Assembly (NCBI GenBank): GCA_965248685.1
Contig: CBDFKC010000003.1
Location: forward strand, 1,860,001-1,924,000
Direction: 5' to 3'
DNA from: VYFG01 sp965248685
GTDB taxonomy: Bacteria > Pseudomonadota > Gammaproteobacteria > Arenicellales > Poriferihabitantaceae
DNA length: 64,000 nt
Each line of letters begins with the position of its first letter. Within the stretch, counting starts at the first letter, position 1. The position numbers and the translations under genes are program-made. Positions 26,294 through 34,227 of this stretch are shown here, piece by piece. A model generated the notes under the pieces. That model made no database searches, was not told the DNA's origin, and saw only the letters and a program-made list of their open reading frames with translations.

Positions 26294-26350
26294 CAGGTTG
26301 CCTGAACGGTCATTAACCATAAACCAGAAAAGCTTATTATTAATTGCTAA

Positions 26351-26500
26351 TTATTCGATTCGTTCCCACTTTTCGTGGATATAAAAACCGTCCGGAAATG
26401 TCCCCGTCTGGTGGAAAAATCCATCCAAGATCTTCCAGTCAAATTTGACATTACCTCCCAATAACTTTTCAATAACTTTTCAATATTATCTCCTTTAGCA
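26351..26500 (-). pseudogene. Short coding remnant broken by an 11-bp tandem duplication
   Basis: On the minus strand GGNVKFDWKILDGFFHQTGT continues to FPDGFYIHEKWERIE and a TAA at 26351. An 11-base unit (AATAACTTTTC on the plus strand, 26460-26470 and 26471-26481) is tandemly duplicated. If one copy is removed the frame joins upstream to KGDNIEKLL, preceded by AAGGAG. It could be the 3' end of a gene truncated by the neighbouring IS5 insertion. I do not recognise the family, and chance coding similarity is possible. Confidence 0.35.
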
Positions 26501-26514
26501 TAGAGTCGATGGAC

Positions 26515-27192
26515 TCTATCTGGGTAACGAAGCAGCACCAGATGAAACCAAAATATGTAAGTTTCGACATCTCCTGGAAAAGAAAGGCCTAGGGGCGCGT
26601 CTATTCCAATCTGTAATAGTTATCTGGAAGAGAACGGACTATTTGTATCAAAAAGGAACGATCGTCGATGCGACAATCATTGAAGCACCGACTTCGACAA
26701 AGAACAAAGACAAACAACGTGATCCAGAGATGCATCAGACACGTAAAGGTAATCAGTGGTACTTTGGGATGAAGGCACATATAGGCGTTGATAGTCAAAG
26801 CAAGTTGGTTCACTCTGTTGCCGTGGCGGCAGCCAATGTCCACGACTCCAAAGTACTCGAAGATCTATCTCACGGAGAAGAAACGGTAGTTTAGGGAGAT
26901 AGTGCCTATAGCGGTCAGAAATCAGCAATGAAAAGTCGTGCGCTGAATGCTCGCGACTATACGAATAAGAAAGACACACGCAATCGCCCATTGACAAGTC
27001 TGGAACGGCAGAAGATATTGTAGGAAGTCGAAAGTAAGGGCCAAAGTTGAACATGTATTTGGCATTATGAAGAGGCATTTTGGATTCACCAAAGTGCGGT
27101 ACAAAGGATTGGACAAGAATGCAAATCACACATTTACGAATTGTACGTTGGTGAATTTGGTGATGGCAAAAAAGCGATTGCTTTTAACGTAG
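26515..27192 (+). mobile_element. IS5-family transposase remnant
   Basis: Translation with several frame changes gives LGNEAAPDET, KGTIVDATIIEAPTSTKNKD, GMKAHIGVDSQSKLVHSV and GDSAYSG, then KVEHVFGIMKRHFGFTKVRY and a final TAG at 27190. These are the middle and end of an IS5-type DDE transposase. The first 80 or so residues are missing. There are at least three frameshifts (near 26615, 26656 and 27035). A Trp codon in the VVWGDSAYSG motif has become TAG at about 26892, and a second stop lies near 27020. The element is clearly dead. Confidence 0.85.
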
Positions 27193-27212
27193 GATAGGTG
27201 CGTCCGGATGAA

Positions 27213-27233
27213 GCCAAATTCATTGAATTTGGC
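27213..27233. repeat. Perfect 9-bp stem hairpin behind the IS5 remnant
   Basis: GCCAAATTC and GAATTTGGC form a perfect stem around ATT. It lies 20 bases after the transposase stop. It may be part of the IS end or a terminator lacking a clear U-run. The remaining sequence to 27456 shows no gene. Confidence 0.5.
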
Positions 27234-27456
27234 ATAAATCGCCTGAAAATAACGGCGATATTGATCTAATACGCCAAATTAGCACAACATTTTTTCAAAC
27301 AGGAGTCGAAAACTCGGTATTCCGTTTTTAATCAGTCGTTCCTTAGATTGTTGTCAAACTTGGATTTGCCTATGTCGAATAAGTATGGAATACTCGTATA
27401 GCAGCAGAAAAAAATAATTATAATCTTCTGTTTGGCAAGAGTTAAAACGAAACTCA

Positions 27457-28209
27457 GTGGGGGCTTGTTTGGAAAAGCTGATAATTGTCGCAAGCGACAA
27501 AGCAGGTGTATACGCCAAGATCAGTATTGCGTTAGTTCGTAGAGGGATAACTGTAACTGCGCGGTCTGTAGAAAAAATTGGAGATGGACTCTCCCAATTT
27601 ATCCTGACAATAAAAGCGCCCGATAATCTAATCATTCCAACTGTACAGCAACTCAAAATAATGGACGGTGTTGTTGCTGTTGAAATAATGGGTTCACCGT
27701 TAGTGGAAACACTGTTAGAACCCACTCAACCACCGCCCAGAGCTACAGAGAAAAAAGTTGTCCCAAGTCTTCAAGCTAGTAGGGTGGGAATTCTTGAAGA
27801 ACTTATCTATGCCAATCCAGATATTGTCGGAATTGTCCGGGAATATACCAACTCACTAAATCAGGAAGAGGCACCTGTAAAGCTGCGTGAGCTCGGGCAG
27901 CGGTTTGGTGAAGCGGTCACCACCATAGATATGACACAACCCCTCGGTTCAATTGGGTTCGCTTGCGATGAATTCATTATTCCACTTATCTCTGAATTCA
28001 GTTTCATCGAAAGGCATGATGAAGACTTGGCAATATCGTTGTGTCCTTTCTGTAGAAATAGCTCACAAAAAATCCAACATTGCAGTTTTATGCACGGGAT
28101 CATTACAGGGATCATAAAGTCGTGTCCAGAATGGTCGAATGCTGATGTGATAGAAAAATCAAGTCAGGCTGGAGGCTACGCAGAGTGTGTCTTTGGAATT
28201 GAACTGTAA
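27457..28209 (+). CDS. ACT-domain protein with C-terminal Cys-rich, V4R-like domain
   Basis: About 250 residues from GTG 27457. A TTG at 27469, placed 5 bases after a G-run, is an equally possible start. Residues about 5-75 form an ACT domain (LIIVASDKAGVYAKISIALV, as in GcvR-like regulators). After a proline-rich linker, the C-terminal part has CPFC, HCSFMHGIITGI and a last GGYAECVFGIEL. These Cys/Gly spacings resemble V4R-type small-molecule or metal-binding domains, but the match is weak. It is probably an intracellular sensor. A small membrane protein follows by 44 bases. The region is AT-rich next to dead IS elements, suggesting acquisition. Confidence 0.6.
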   Translation: MGACLEKLIIVASDKAGVYAKISIALVRRGITVTARSVEKIGDGLSQFILTIKAPDNLIIPTVQQLKIMDGVVAVEIMGSPLVETLLEPTQPPPRATEKKVVPSLQASRVGILEELIYANPDIVGIVREYTNSLNQEEAPVKLRELGQRFGEAVTTIDMTQPLGSIGFACDEFIIPLISEFSFIERHDEDLAISLCPFCRNSSQKIQHCSFMHGIITGIIKSCPEWSNADVIEKSSQAGGYAECVFGIEL

Positions 28210-28253
28210 TGACATTCAGTAAAACTATTAAATAACTTTCAAGGGGGTTCGAA

Positions 28254-28595
28254 ATGTTTGTAGATTCAATCAATTGGGTAGATGTTGCGTTAGAAGGCGG
28301 CAAAGCCATTTGCATGTTAGTTCTTTTGTTTATTGTCATTAACGCAGGTGGTCGATATCCTCAACTTACCAAGGGTCCTTGGAAGTTTATTACATTTGGC
28401 TTTATGTTAATGTTTTTAGGGTTTCTTGCTGACGCAAGTGATGAAATTATTAATTATGAAGTATCTAAAGTTGTCGATGCTATGCAGTCAATGTTCGAAG
28501 AGTTGACATTGATAATAGGACTCATTCTTACCACTATAGGATTTAATCGATGGTTCGATTTTGTTGGTCGATTTCTTGGACTAAAGCCAAGATAG
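28254..28595 (+). CDS. Small integral membrane protein of unknown function
   Basis: A 113-residue protein with three hydrophobic helices (about 19-33, 46-62 and 86-100). An acidic segment, ADASDEIINYEVSKVVDAMQSMFEEL, lies between helices two and three. AAGGGGG precedes the ATG. It follows the ACT-domain gene by 44 bases on the same strand, so the pair may be a sensor module. It resembles the membrane part of some histidine kinases without the kinase domain. No family is recognised. Confidence 0.65.
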   Translation: MFVDSINWVDVALEGGKAICMLVLLFIVINAGGRYPQLTKGPWKFITFGFMLMFLGFLADASDEIINYEVSKVVDAMQSMFEELTLIIGLILTTIGFNRWFDFVGRFLGLKPR

Positions 28596-28806
28596 ATAGA
28601 GGGCAGAAGTTTTTAATCCGTTCTGAATACAGTGAGTCTCATTCTTTAAGTGCGGATTGTGGGTTGATTTTAGTGTTAGATCGATCCTTGTTATTGTCTT
28701 TTTAATGAAGATTTTAATCATATAAAAATAACACAATTCAAACGACGATATTTACAAGTCGAAACTATTCACATCATGTGATAACTAATAAATGTGGGGT
28801 AAACCA

Positions 28807-30417
28807 ATGGTAAAAAACACTAAAGCAAGAAAGCTAATAAAAAGAGGCTTGACATTCATGGGTCCAATTTTGATTGGGTCCTTGATGGCAAGTTCATCTG
28901 CGCTGGCAGAAATTCGATTGACGCCAATTGGCACATATACTACTGGAATATTTGCGAATGGCGCAGCAGAAATCGTTAGTCACGATCCAATCTCGCAGAG
29001 GTTATTCGTAATTAACGCGGATTCTCAAGCTGTCGATGCCATCAATATCTCTGACCCTACAAATCCAGTCCTTGATTACTCTTTTAGCGTAATTCCATAT
29101 GGGGCGCAGGCAAATAGTGTCGCCGTACACAATGGCGTAGTGGTTGCTGCTGTGGAAGCTGACCCAAAGCAAGACCCGGGACAGGCGGTCTTTTTTGAAG
29201 CTAATGATGGTGACTTTATCAATAGCGTGACTGTCGGCGCTTTGCCGGACATGGTGACTTTTACTCCAGATGGTGACTATGTTCTTGTTGCCAACGAAGG
29301 CGAGCCCAATGATAGTTATACTGTAGACCCGGAAGGCTCCGTCAGTATTATTGATTTAACCACAGAGTCGCCAGCTACTATTACGCAAAGTAATGTAGCG
29401 ACCGCAGATTTTTCGGGTTTTACGCCCGGTTCTCTGGACCCCAGTGTCAACATCTATGGCCCTAGAGCTACTGTAGCGCAAGATTTAGAGCCTGAATATA
29501 TTGCTGTCTATAAGGTTGGTAATGGGCCCAATAAATGGAAAGCGGCTGTTACTCTGCAAGAAAATAATGCTGTTGCAACGATAAATGTATCCCAGGCGCA
29601 CGTGACCAGAATCGATGGGCTCGGATTTAAAAATCACTCCAAGGCTAGAAACGCTATAGATGCGAGCAACGAAGACTCCGCAATTCGAATCAAGCGATGG
29701 CCGGTAAAAGGTATGTATCAACCAGACTCTATTGCCTCTTATAAGCAAGGTGGTAAAACATATCTTATTACTGCCAATGAAGGTGATTCACGAGATTACA
29801 CCGGCTTTAGTGAAGAAACTCGGGTTAAAGATGTCATTCTTGATCCCTATAAATTCCCAAATGCATTATCTCTCCAGGAAGAGGGCAATCTTGGAAGATT
29901 AAAAATCACCAATACCAGAGGTGATACTGATAATGATGGCGATTTTGATAAATTGTTTTCTTATGGTGCCCGTTCATTTTCCATCTGGTCCAAAAACTTA
30001 AAGCAACTTTATGACAGTGGCAGTGATGTAGGTCATATAACTTCATCTCAATTGCCCGACGACTTTAACTCTGATGACGAGGAAAATAGTTCATTTGATG
30101 CTCGGAGTGATGATAAGGGAGGAGAGCCAGAAGGTGTTGCAGTTGGAGAAATTAATGGCCGGACCTATGGGTTTATTGGATTGGAACGAGTTGGTGGAAT
30201 CATGGTTTATGACATTACAAGTCCGAAAGATGCATTTTTCGTTCAATATATCAATACTCGAGACTTTAGCGTTATTGCTGGCCCTGGAGCTGGAGGGGAT
30301 ATGTCTCCTGAAGGGTTGGCATTTATTAGCGCGGCGAATAGTCCTAATGGAGAGCCTCTTCTGGTTGTATCATATGAAGTTAGTGGTTCCACGACCATAT
30401 TTCAGATTCAAGATTAG
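28807..30417 (+). CDS. Choice-of-anchor I family exported protein
   Basis: A 536-residue protein from ATG 28807, with GGGG seven bases upstream; an ATG five codons earlier overlaps that site. A signal peptide extends to about residue 34 (SSSALA). The mature part is a beta-propeller-like domain with FANGAAEIVSHDPISQRLFVIN, PDMVTFTPDGDYVLVANEGEPN and GEPEGVAVGEINGRTYGFIGLERVGGIMVYD, which are hallmarks of the choice-of-anchor I family found in secreted phosphatase and esterase-like proteins. No PEP-CTERM or other sorting tail is present. The protein probably works outside the inner membrane; catalytic activity is unproven. Confidence 0.85.
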   Translation: MVKNTKARKLIKRGLTFMGPILIGSLMASSSALAEIRLTPIGTYTTGIFANGAAEIVSHDPISQRLFVINADSQAVDAINISDPTNPVLDYSFSVIPYGAQANSVAVHNGVVVAAVEADPKQDPGQAVFFEANDGDFINSVTVGALPDMVTFTPDGDYVLVANEGEPNDSYTVDPEGSVSIIDLTTESPATITQSNVATADFSGFTPGSLDPSVNIYGPRATVAQDLEPEYIAVYKVGNGPNKWKAAVTLQENNAVATINVSQAHVTRIDGLGFKNHSKARNAIDASNEDSAIRIKRWPVKGMYQPDSIASYKQGGKTYLITANEGDSRDYTGFSEETRVKDVILDPYKFPNALSLQEEGNLGRLKITNTRGDTDNDGDFDKLFSYGARSFSIWSKNLKQLYDSGSDVGHITSSQLPDDFNSDDEENSSFDARSDDKGGEPEGVAVGEINGRTYGFIGLERVGGIMVYDITSPKDAFFVQYINTRDFSVIAGPGAGGDMSPEGLAFISAANSPNGEPLLVVSYEVSGSTTIFQIQD

Positions 30418-30467
30418 TTAGCGAAGTTACCAGTGGAAGTGTAACTGTCACAATTTTGGAGTGTCTG

Positions 30468-30545
30468 AACCTGATTCCTATCCAGTCTGAATATTCTGCC
30501 TGCGGATATCATTCAGATTCTGGAATCAGGTTATTCTTCTATTTA
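30468..30545 (+). terminator. Long stem-loop after the choice-of-anchor I gene
   Basis: AACCTGATTCC at 30468 is perfectly inverted as GGAATCAGGTT at 30522-30532. A further inner stem (TCTGAAT with ATTCAGA) closes around a loop. A T-rich tail ATTCTTCTATTT follows. It lies 50 bases after the stop codon, so it is most likely a terminator or mRNA 3' stabiliser. Confidence 0.6.
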
Positions 30546-30617
30546 AAATCCTTTCCAAACCGATCACAGTATAATTAAAATTGTGCGCATAAGGAGAATA
30601 ACAGACTCTATTTTAAA

Positions 30618-30863
30618 TTATAAATTGATGCCTAGTCCAAAAGGTTGTTCGAGCGTTTCCGTATTCCACCCTTGGCCACTTTGGGTTCGTCCCAACTCAA
30701 TTTCTTCCAACGTAATTTTAACACCTGCAAGCTCAAGATAGGCGAACCCATCCCCTGGACGTGAATACATCACTTTGAAATCGAGAAAGTTACAATAAAA
30801 ACTTAGAGTGGCGCGCAAGTCAGAGCAGTATAGTTCTGGTACAAGTTTAGGTCTGGTAGTCAT
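30618..30863 (-). pseudogene. Truncated glyoxalase/bleomycin-resistance family protein
   Basis: The 81-residue frame starts MTTRPKLVPELYCSDL, typical of the VOC (glyoxalase/bleomycin resistance) fold. It stops at FGLGINL, where family members continue with Q-x-E-V-D-D-V and another 45 or so residues. Reading past the TAA gives FKIESV, consistent with a CAA to TAA change followed by an indel. Half of the paired beta-alpha-beta-beta-beta modules are missing, so it is probably inactive. It lies just downstream of the EamA gene on the same strand. Confidence 0.7.
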
Positions 30864-30887
30864 CCGCAGTGTTTAATTTGAATATAT

Positions 30888-31793
30888 TTAACTTAGCATT
30901 AGACAAGTAATCATTTCAGAAAAACCGTGAATTAAACGAAATATATCTACCTGCACCTGGCCACTTAAGAACAATAACCAAATCGAAATAGATGCGAATC
31001 CGAGTCCGGTCCAGACGCGATTGCTTAGGTTTTCCCGGAATATCACCAGAGCTGAAATTGTCGATAACAGGACTACCCCAAAGTTGATGATGGGAAATAT
31101 TACCGAGCTTTCCCACCCAGGAAGGCCCAATGCCTTTAACATAAAATACAGAGTTGCAAAGTTAACAATTCCCAGAATAGCGCCGCATAAAATGCTGGCA
31201 TGATTCATCCGCCAGTTTTTATAGGTTAGGTGGTGTCCGAGTGCCGTCAGGAAAGCTGCGCCAAATACAATAGAAATAAAAGCGGGAAATTCTGCCTCGC
31301 TAACCGACCATACTTGAAACAATTTCAAGCTGGTATCGATAATACCTATTCCGAAGAATGAGATGAGTGGCCATTTTAATTTGTCGAAATGGACTCCCTT
31401 TCCAGCCGCTAGAAAAACCGCAATAAACCCCGCGCAAATCCCCAGTAATTTCAGAATCGACCAACTTTCGTTGAGCAAAAATATGCCAACACTAATGGGA
31501 ATAACCACGCTCATTTTGGTCGCTATCCCGGCGGTTGCCACACCACTTATTTGGGCGGTGTGGCCGATTGCGCGAAATACGATATAAAACAATCCGCCTT
31601 CAATTACCGCCGGTAGCAGCCAGGGCTCCCTGACGACGTCTGGCGAAAGTCCGAACAATATCATGCAGGTGCCCGCGGCAAACAGGTAGTTGATGGTGAT
31701 CGTATGCCGAGTGTCAGCTTTTGTATGATTGAGCGCTCTGAAAATAATCAGAATTGCCGTTGAGGACAAAATAGCTAGCGCGACGTAAATCAT
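30888..31793 (-). CDS. EamA/DMT family transporter
   Basis: A 301-residue protein with about ten helices in two halves. A basic cytoplasmic loop (NHTKADTRH) follows the first helix. It lacks the classical DMT opening glycine-rich motif but has the second-half end FGVVLLSTISALVIFRENL. It is the last intact gene in the minus-strand Rieske/GST set, 111 bases after the GST stop, and may export the product or toxic by-product of that pathway. Its N terminus differs from the other three EamA proteins here. Confidence 0.8.
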   Translation of the reverse strand: MIYVALAILSSTAILIIFRALNHTKADTRHTITINYLFAAGTCMILFGLSPDVVREPWLLPAVIEGGLFYIVFRAIGHTAQISGVATAGIATKMSVVIPISVGIFLLNESWSILKLLGICAGFIAVFLAAGKGVHFDKLKWPLISFFGIGIIDTSLKLFQVWSVSEAEFPAFISIVFGAAFLTALGHHLTYKNWRMNHASILCGAILGIVNFATLYFMLKALGLPGWESSVIFPIINFGVVLLSTISALVIFRENLSNRVWTGLGFASISIWLLFLSGQVQVDIFRLIHGFSEMITCLMLS

Positions 31794-31904
31794 TTGGACA
31801 GGTTTTATCGTTATAGTTTTCTATTCGCAACCTGGTGGAACATATACAGGTTCAGATTGTAGAGGCTGCTGACCAAGGGCCTTGTCGAAAAATTTTGAAG
31901 GGTA

Positions 31905-32543
31905 TTATTCCATGGATTTAAATGGCCGGAGAATCCCCGGCATTCCGATAAACCTAGGCAACATCATTACTCGGTATAACCAGCGCTCGATTGCCGGATA
32001 CTTGTCTCTTGCTATGCCACCGTCGTTACTTAGGGCAACGCAGGGAAAACAGGCGATATCCGCAATGGTAGGTAAATTATTCGCCAGCCAATCCATGTTC
32101 GAAAGTTCCTGTTCTGACAGATGATCGTCGAGTACCACAAACGCCTGATGGGCTTTAGCGCGTGACGCCTCAATATCATATGGATGGCGCAAAACGTCAT
32201 GCAATCGTGCTGCAGAAGCATGCATGATTTCACCACCGGCGAAAGCGAGCCACATGGATACTCGTCCCATTATTCCCGGGTCACGTGGATACCAGCGGTT
32301 TGAAGAATCGTATTTAGCTGCGAGGTAAACCAGGATAGCCTGGGAATCTCGTATCAACTCATCGCCATCGCGTAATACCGGTAGCTGGCCCAAGGGGTTG
32401 ATATCGAGAAAATCGGGTTTCTTATGCTCCTTAGCCGGGAAAAATCCCACCGGAATGATTTCGTATTCCAGCTGTAGGAGATTCAGAAACAATCGAATCT
32501 TGTAACAACTACTCGACAATTCATAATCGTATAACTGGATCAT
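31905..32543 (-). CDS. Glutathione S-transferase family protein, possibly NdmE-like structural subunit
   Basis: A 212-residue GST: thioredoxin-like domain with LSSSCYKIRLFLNLL (Ser at 10-12 in the usual activating position), NPLGQLPVL (cis-Pro) and RDSQAILVYL, then the helical domain ending in YPAIERWLYRVMMLPRFIGM. It is 21 bases downstream of the Rieske-less oxygenase gene and on the same strand. In caffeine-degrading Pseudomonas, NdmE is a GST-like protein needed for the NdmC/NdmD demethylase complex. The identical gene context suggests a structural role here, which is inference. Confidence 0.82.
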   Translation of the reverse strand: MIQLYDYELSSSCYKIRLFLNLLQLEYEIIPVGFFPAKEHKKPDFLDINPLGQLPVLRDGDELIRDSQAILVYLAAKYDSSNRWYPRDPGIMGRVSMWLAFAGGEIMHASAARLHDVLRHPYDIEASRAKAHQAFVVLDDHLSEQELSNMDWLANNLPTIADIACFPCVALSNDGGIARDKYPAIERWLYRVMMLPRFIGMPGILRPFKSME

Positions 32544-32564
32544 GTCGTCTCTCTGTACGACGAT

Positions 32565-33422
32565 CTATGCAGTACCAAACTTTACCCCCTGGCTTTTCAA
32601 CCATCGTCTATATTGTACAGAGGCGATATCAGCCTGATTTGGTATTTCCGAGCGGGGTTCAAGGGGCAGACAAGCGGGCCGCTGGTTCTCCAGAATAATA
32701 CGATCCTGTAAAAAAATACCTTGTTGCCATTGCAACATCGCCTCATGGGAATTGTGTTCATCATATACCAGCATATAGGTGTGCACATCGCATAAGGTGG
32801 GTTCCAGAGGCTGGGGAAAAATTCCTATTAGATCAAATACCGCAGTGTTTTCCGGGCAGGTTTTATATAACACCGCGGTAAATGGCTGGGGTACTCGATA
32901 GAGATAATCGACGTCGGCACCTTCACTGGAACTTGCCATGGCCTGGGGTTGATTAAAACCACATTCGGTTGCCCATAATTCTCCGCTGTCCGCTTTGACT
33001 TCAACTTTATAGGGCATGACTTCGGTTAAAGGTTCCGCTCCCAAAACACCGGTATGGACGAACGGGAAATGGGACATGTCCAGAAAGTTTTCGACAATTC
33101 GCCCTGGTGAAGTTCGTACTGATACTGCGCCACAAATAACTAGTCTGCGGCCGGGTTCGTCAAATTCGGGCATATCGAATAATGGTCCGGGTTCACCCAG
33201 GGTGGTAAAAACATAACCATAGCGCTCAATAATCGGCAGTTCACGAACGGGGGTGCCGCCATCGCCTAACTCGACGACAATTATCGTTCCATCTGGGTGA
33301 CGTGTGCCCAGGATTGGCGTACCGAGTAAACGGGTACTACGCGGCTGATTTGCCCGTAGGTCCTCGCCACTGTCAATGACATACCATTGATTTAGTGTGG
33401 CGTTGTCAATATTCGGTTTCAA
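32565..33422 (-). CDS. Rieske-oxygenase catalytic subunit lacking the Rieske cluster (NdmC-like)
   Basis: About 285 residues from TTG 33422, chosen because GGAGG lies 9 bases upstream; an ATG at 33479 would overlap the preceding gene. The first 80 residues keep the framework strands (RLLGTPILGTRHPDGTIIVVEL, then RYGYVFTTLGEP). The segment that normally carries CxH and CxxH is deleted, replaced by GDGGTPVRELPIIE. The catalytic domain is intact: ENFLDMSHFPFVH has the bridging D115 and the iron ligands H118 and H123. The enzyme must receive electrons from a separate Rieske protein, most simply the product of the gene immediately upstream. Confidence 0.8.
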   Translation of the reverse strand: MKPNIDNATLNQWYVIDSGEDLRANQPRSTRLLGTPILGTRHPDGTIIVVELGDGGTPVRELPIIERYGYVFTTLGEPGPLFDMPEFDEPGRRLVICGAVSVRTSPGRIVENFLDMSHFPFVHTGVLGAEPLTEVMPYKVEVKADSGELWATECGFNQPQAMASSSEGADVDYLYRVPQPFTAVLYKTCPENTAVFDLIGIFPQPLEPTLCDVHTYMLVYDEHNSHEAMLQWQQGIFLQDRIILENQRPACLPLEPRSEIPNQADIASVQYRRWLKSQGVKFGTA

Positions 33423-33423
33423 A

Positions 33424-34227
33424 TTAACCGGCCTCCATCCGAGATGATTGAGTATTACCCTGAAAGGGATGTACCCCATCGTATTGGGCGCATGGGTTCT
33501 GGATAAACCAACGCAAACGCCGGGTCCATCGAATTATAAGTCGCTGCTTGATTTGCTCGGCATCCCGATTTCCTGCAGCCAAAGTTAAGATATGCAGACT
33601 CGATTTTTCCGCTGATAAGGAGTGCAACAATAAGGCAATTTTATCGTTGGGTTGTGCCGCAGCCTGGGCGTGAATCACAAATAAGTTTGGGGCAAAGCAC
33701 TCGCCCTTATATATGGATTCCATTGCCGTACCCGCAAATTCGAATAGGGGAAAATTCACCCGGTTCAATTGCTGGGCCAAGTTTTCAGATGCGCTGTCAA
33801 GAAATAAGCTCTTACAAAACAGCCATGGCCCGTGGCTAGTCAAATCGGAGATTTGACTGTCCAGATCTGACGCTTCGGCATGATTCAAATTTACCCAAAT
33901 CATCCCGTTTCGTTCGGCGCAGGAATAGGATGGCACGCATAATGTGTTGGCAGGTGTAATAGCAGGTTGTGCGGGCATCCTGGTGCACTGGGCTAATTGA
34001 TTAAATTGCCAACCATGATAGCGACAAGATAGTAGTTCGCCTCGGACCTGTCCGAGGGATAGCCGCATACCACGGTGCAAGCATCGATTCTGCCAGGCAT
34101 GTGCGACGCCCCCTTCACTGCGCCATAGTACGATGTCTTGCCCATTTAATTGAACCGCACGGGCGCTCCCGGGCGGTAGATCAGAGCAGCCGGACACGGC
34201 GTACCAACTGTTTATTTTATTATTCAT
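33424..34227 (-). CDS. Rieske 2Fe-2S protein with degenerate oxygenase domain
   Basis: 267 residues from ATG 34227, overlapping the upstream stop by 8 bases; a longer start at 34266 is less likely. The Rieske ligands are complete: C49 and H51 in CLHRG, C68 and H71 in CRYHGW. The C-terminal part still resembles an oxygenase (SENLAQQLNRVNFPLFEF lines up with ENFLDMSHFPFVH of the next gene). Both iron-binding histidines are replaced, so it cannot hold the mononuclear iron. It is one base from the Rieske-less catalytic gene. A complementary two-chain enzyme, with this chain as electron carrier, is the simplest reading. Confidence 0.82.
   Translation of the reverse strand: MNNKINSWYAVSGCSDLPPGSARAVQLNGQDIVLWRSEGGVAHAWQNRCLHRGMRLSLGQVRGELLSCRYHGWQFNQLAQCTRMPAQPAITPANTLCVPSYSCAERNGMIWVNLNHAEASDLDSQISDLTSHGPWLFCKSLFLDSASENLAQQLNRVNFPLFEFAGTAMESIYKGECFAPNLFVIHAQAAAQPNDKIALLLHSLSAEKSSLHILTLAAGNRDAEQIKQRLIIRWTRRLRWFIQNPCAQYDGVHPFQGNTQSSRMEAG

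Noticed and set aside
26347..26538. 63-residue minus-strand gene starting inside the IS5 remnant
   Set aside because: Its first part is antisense to the transposase and its last part is in the frame made by the 11-bp duplication; only the other frame looks protein-like.
27213..27233. CRISPR-like palindromic repeat
   Set aside because: The hairpin occurs once, with no regularly spaced copies and no cas genes nearby.
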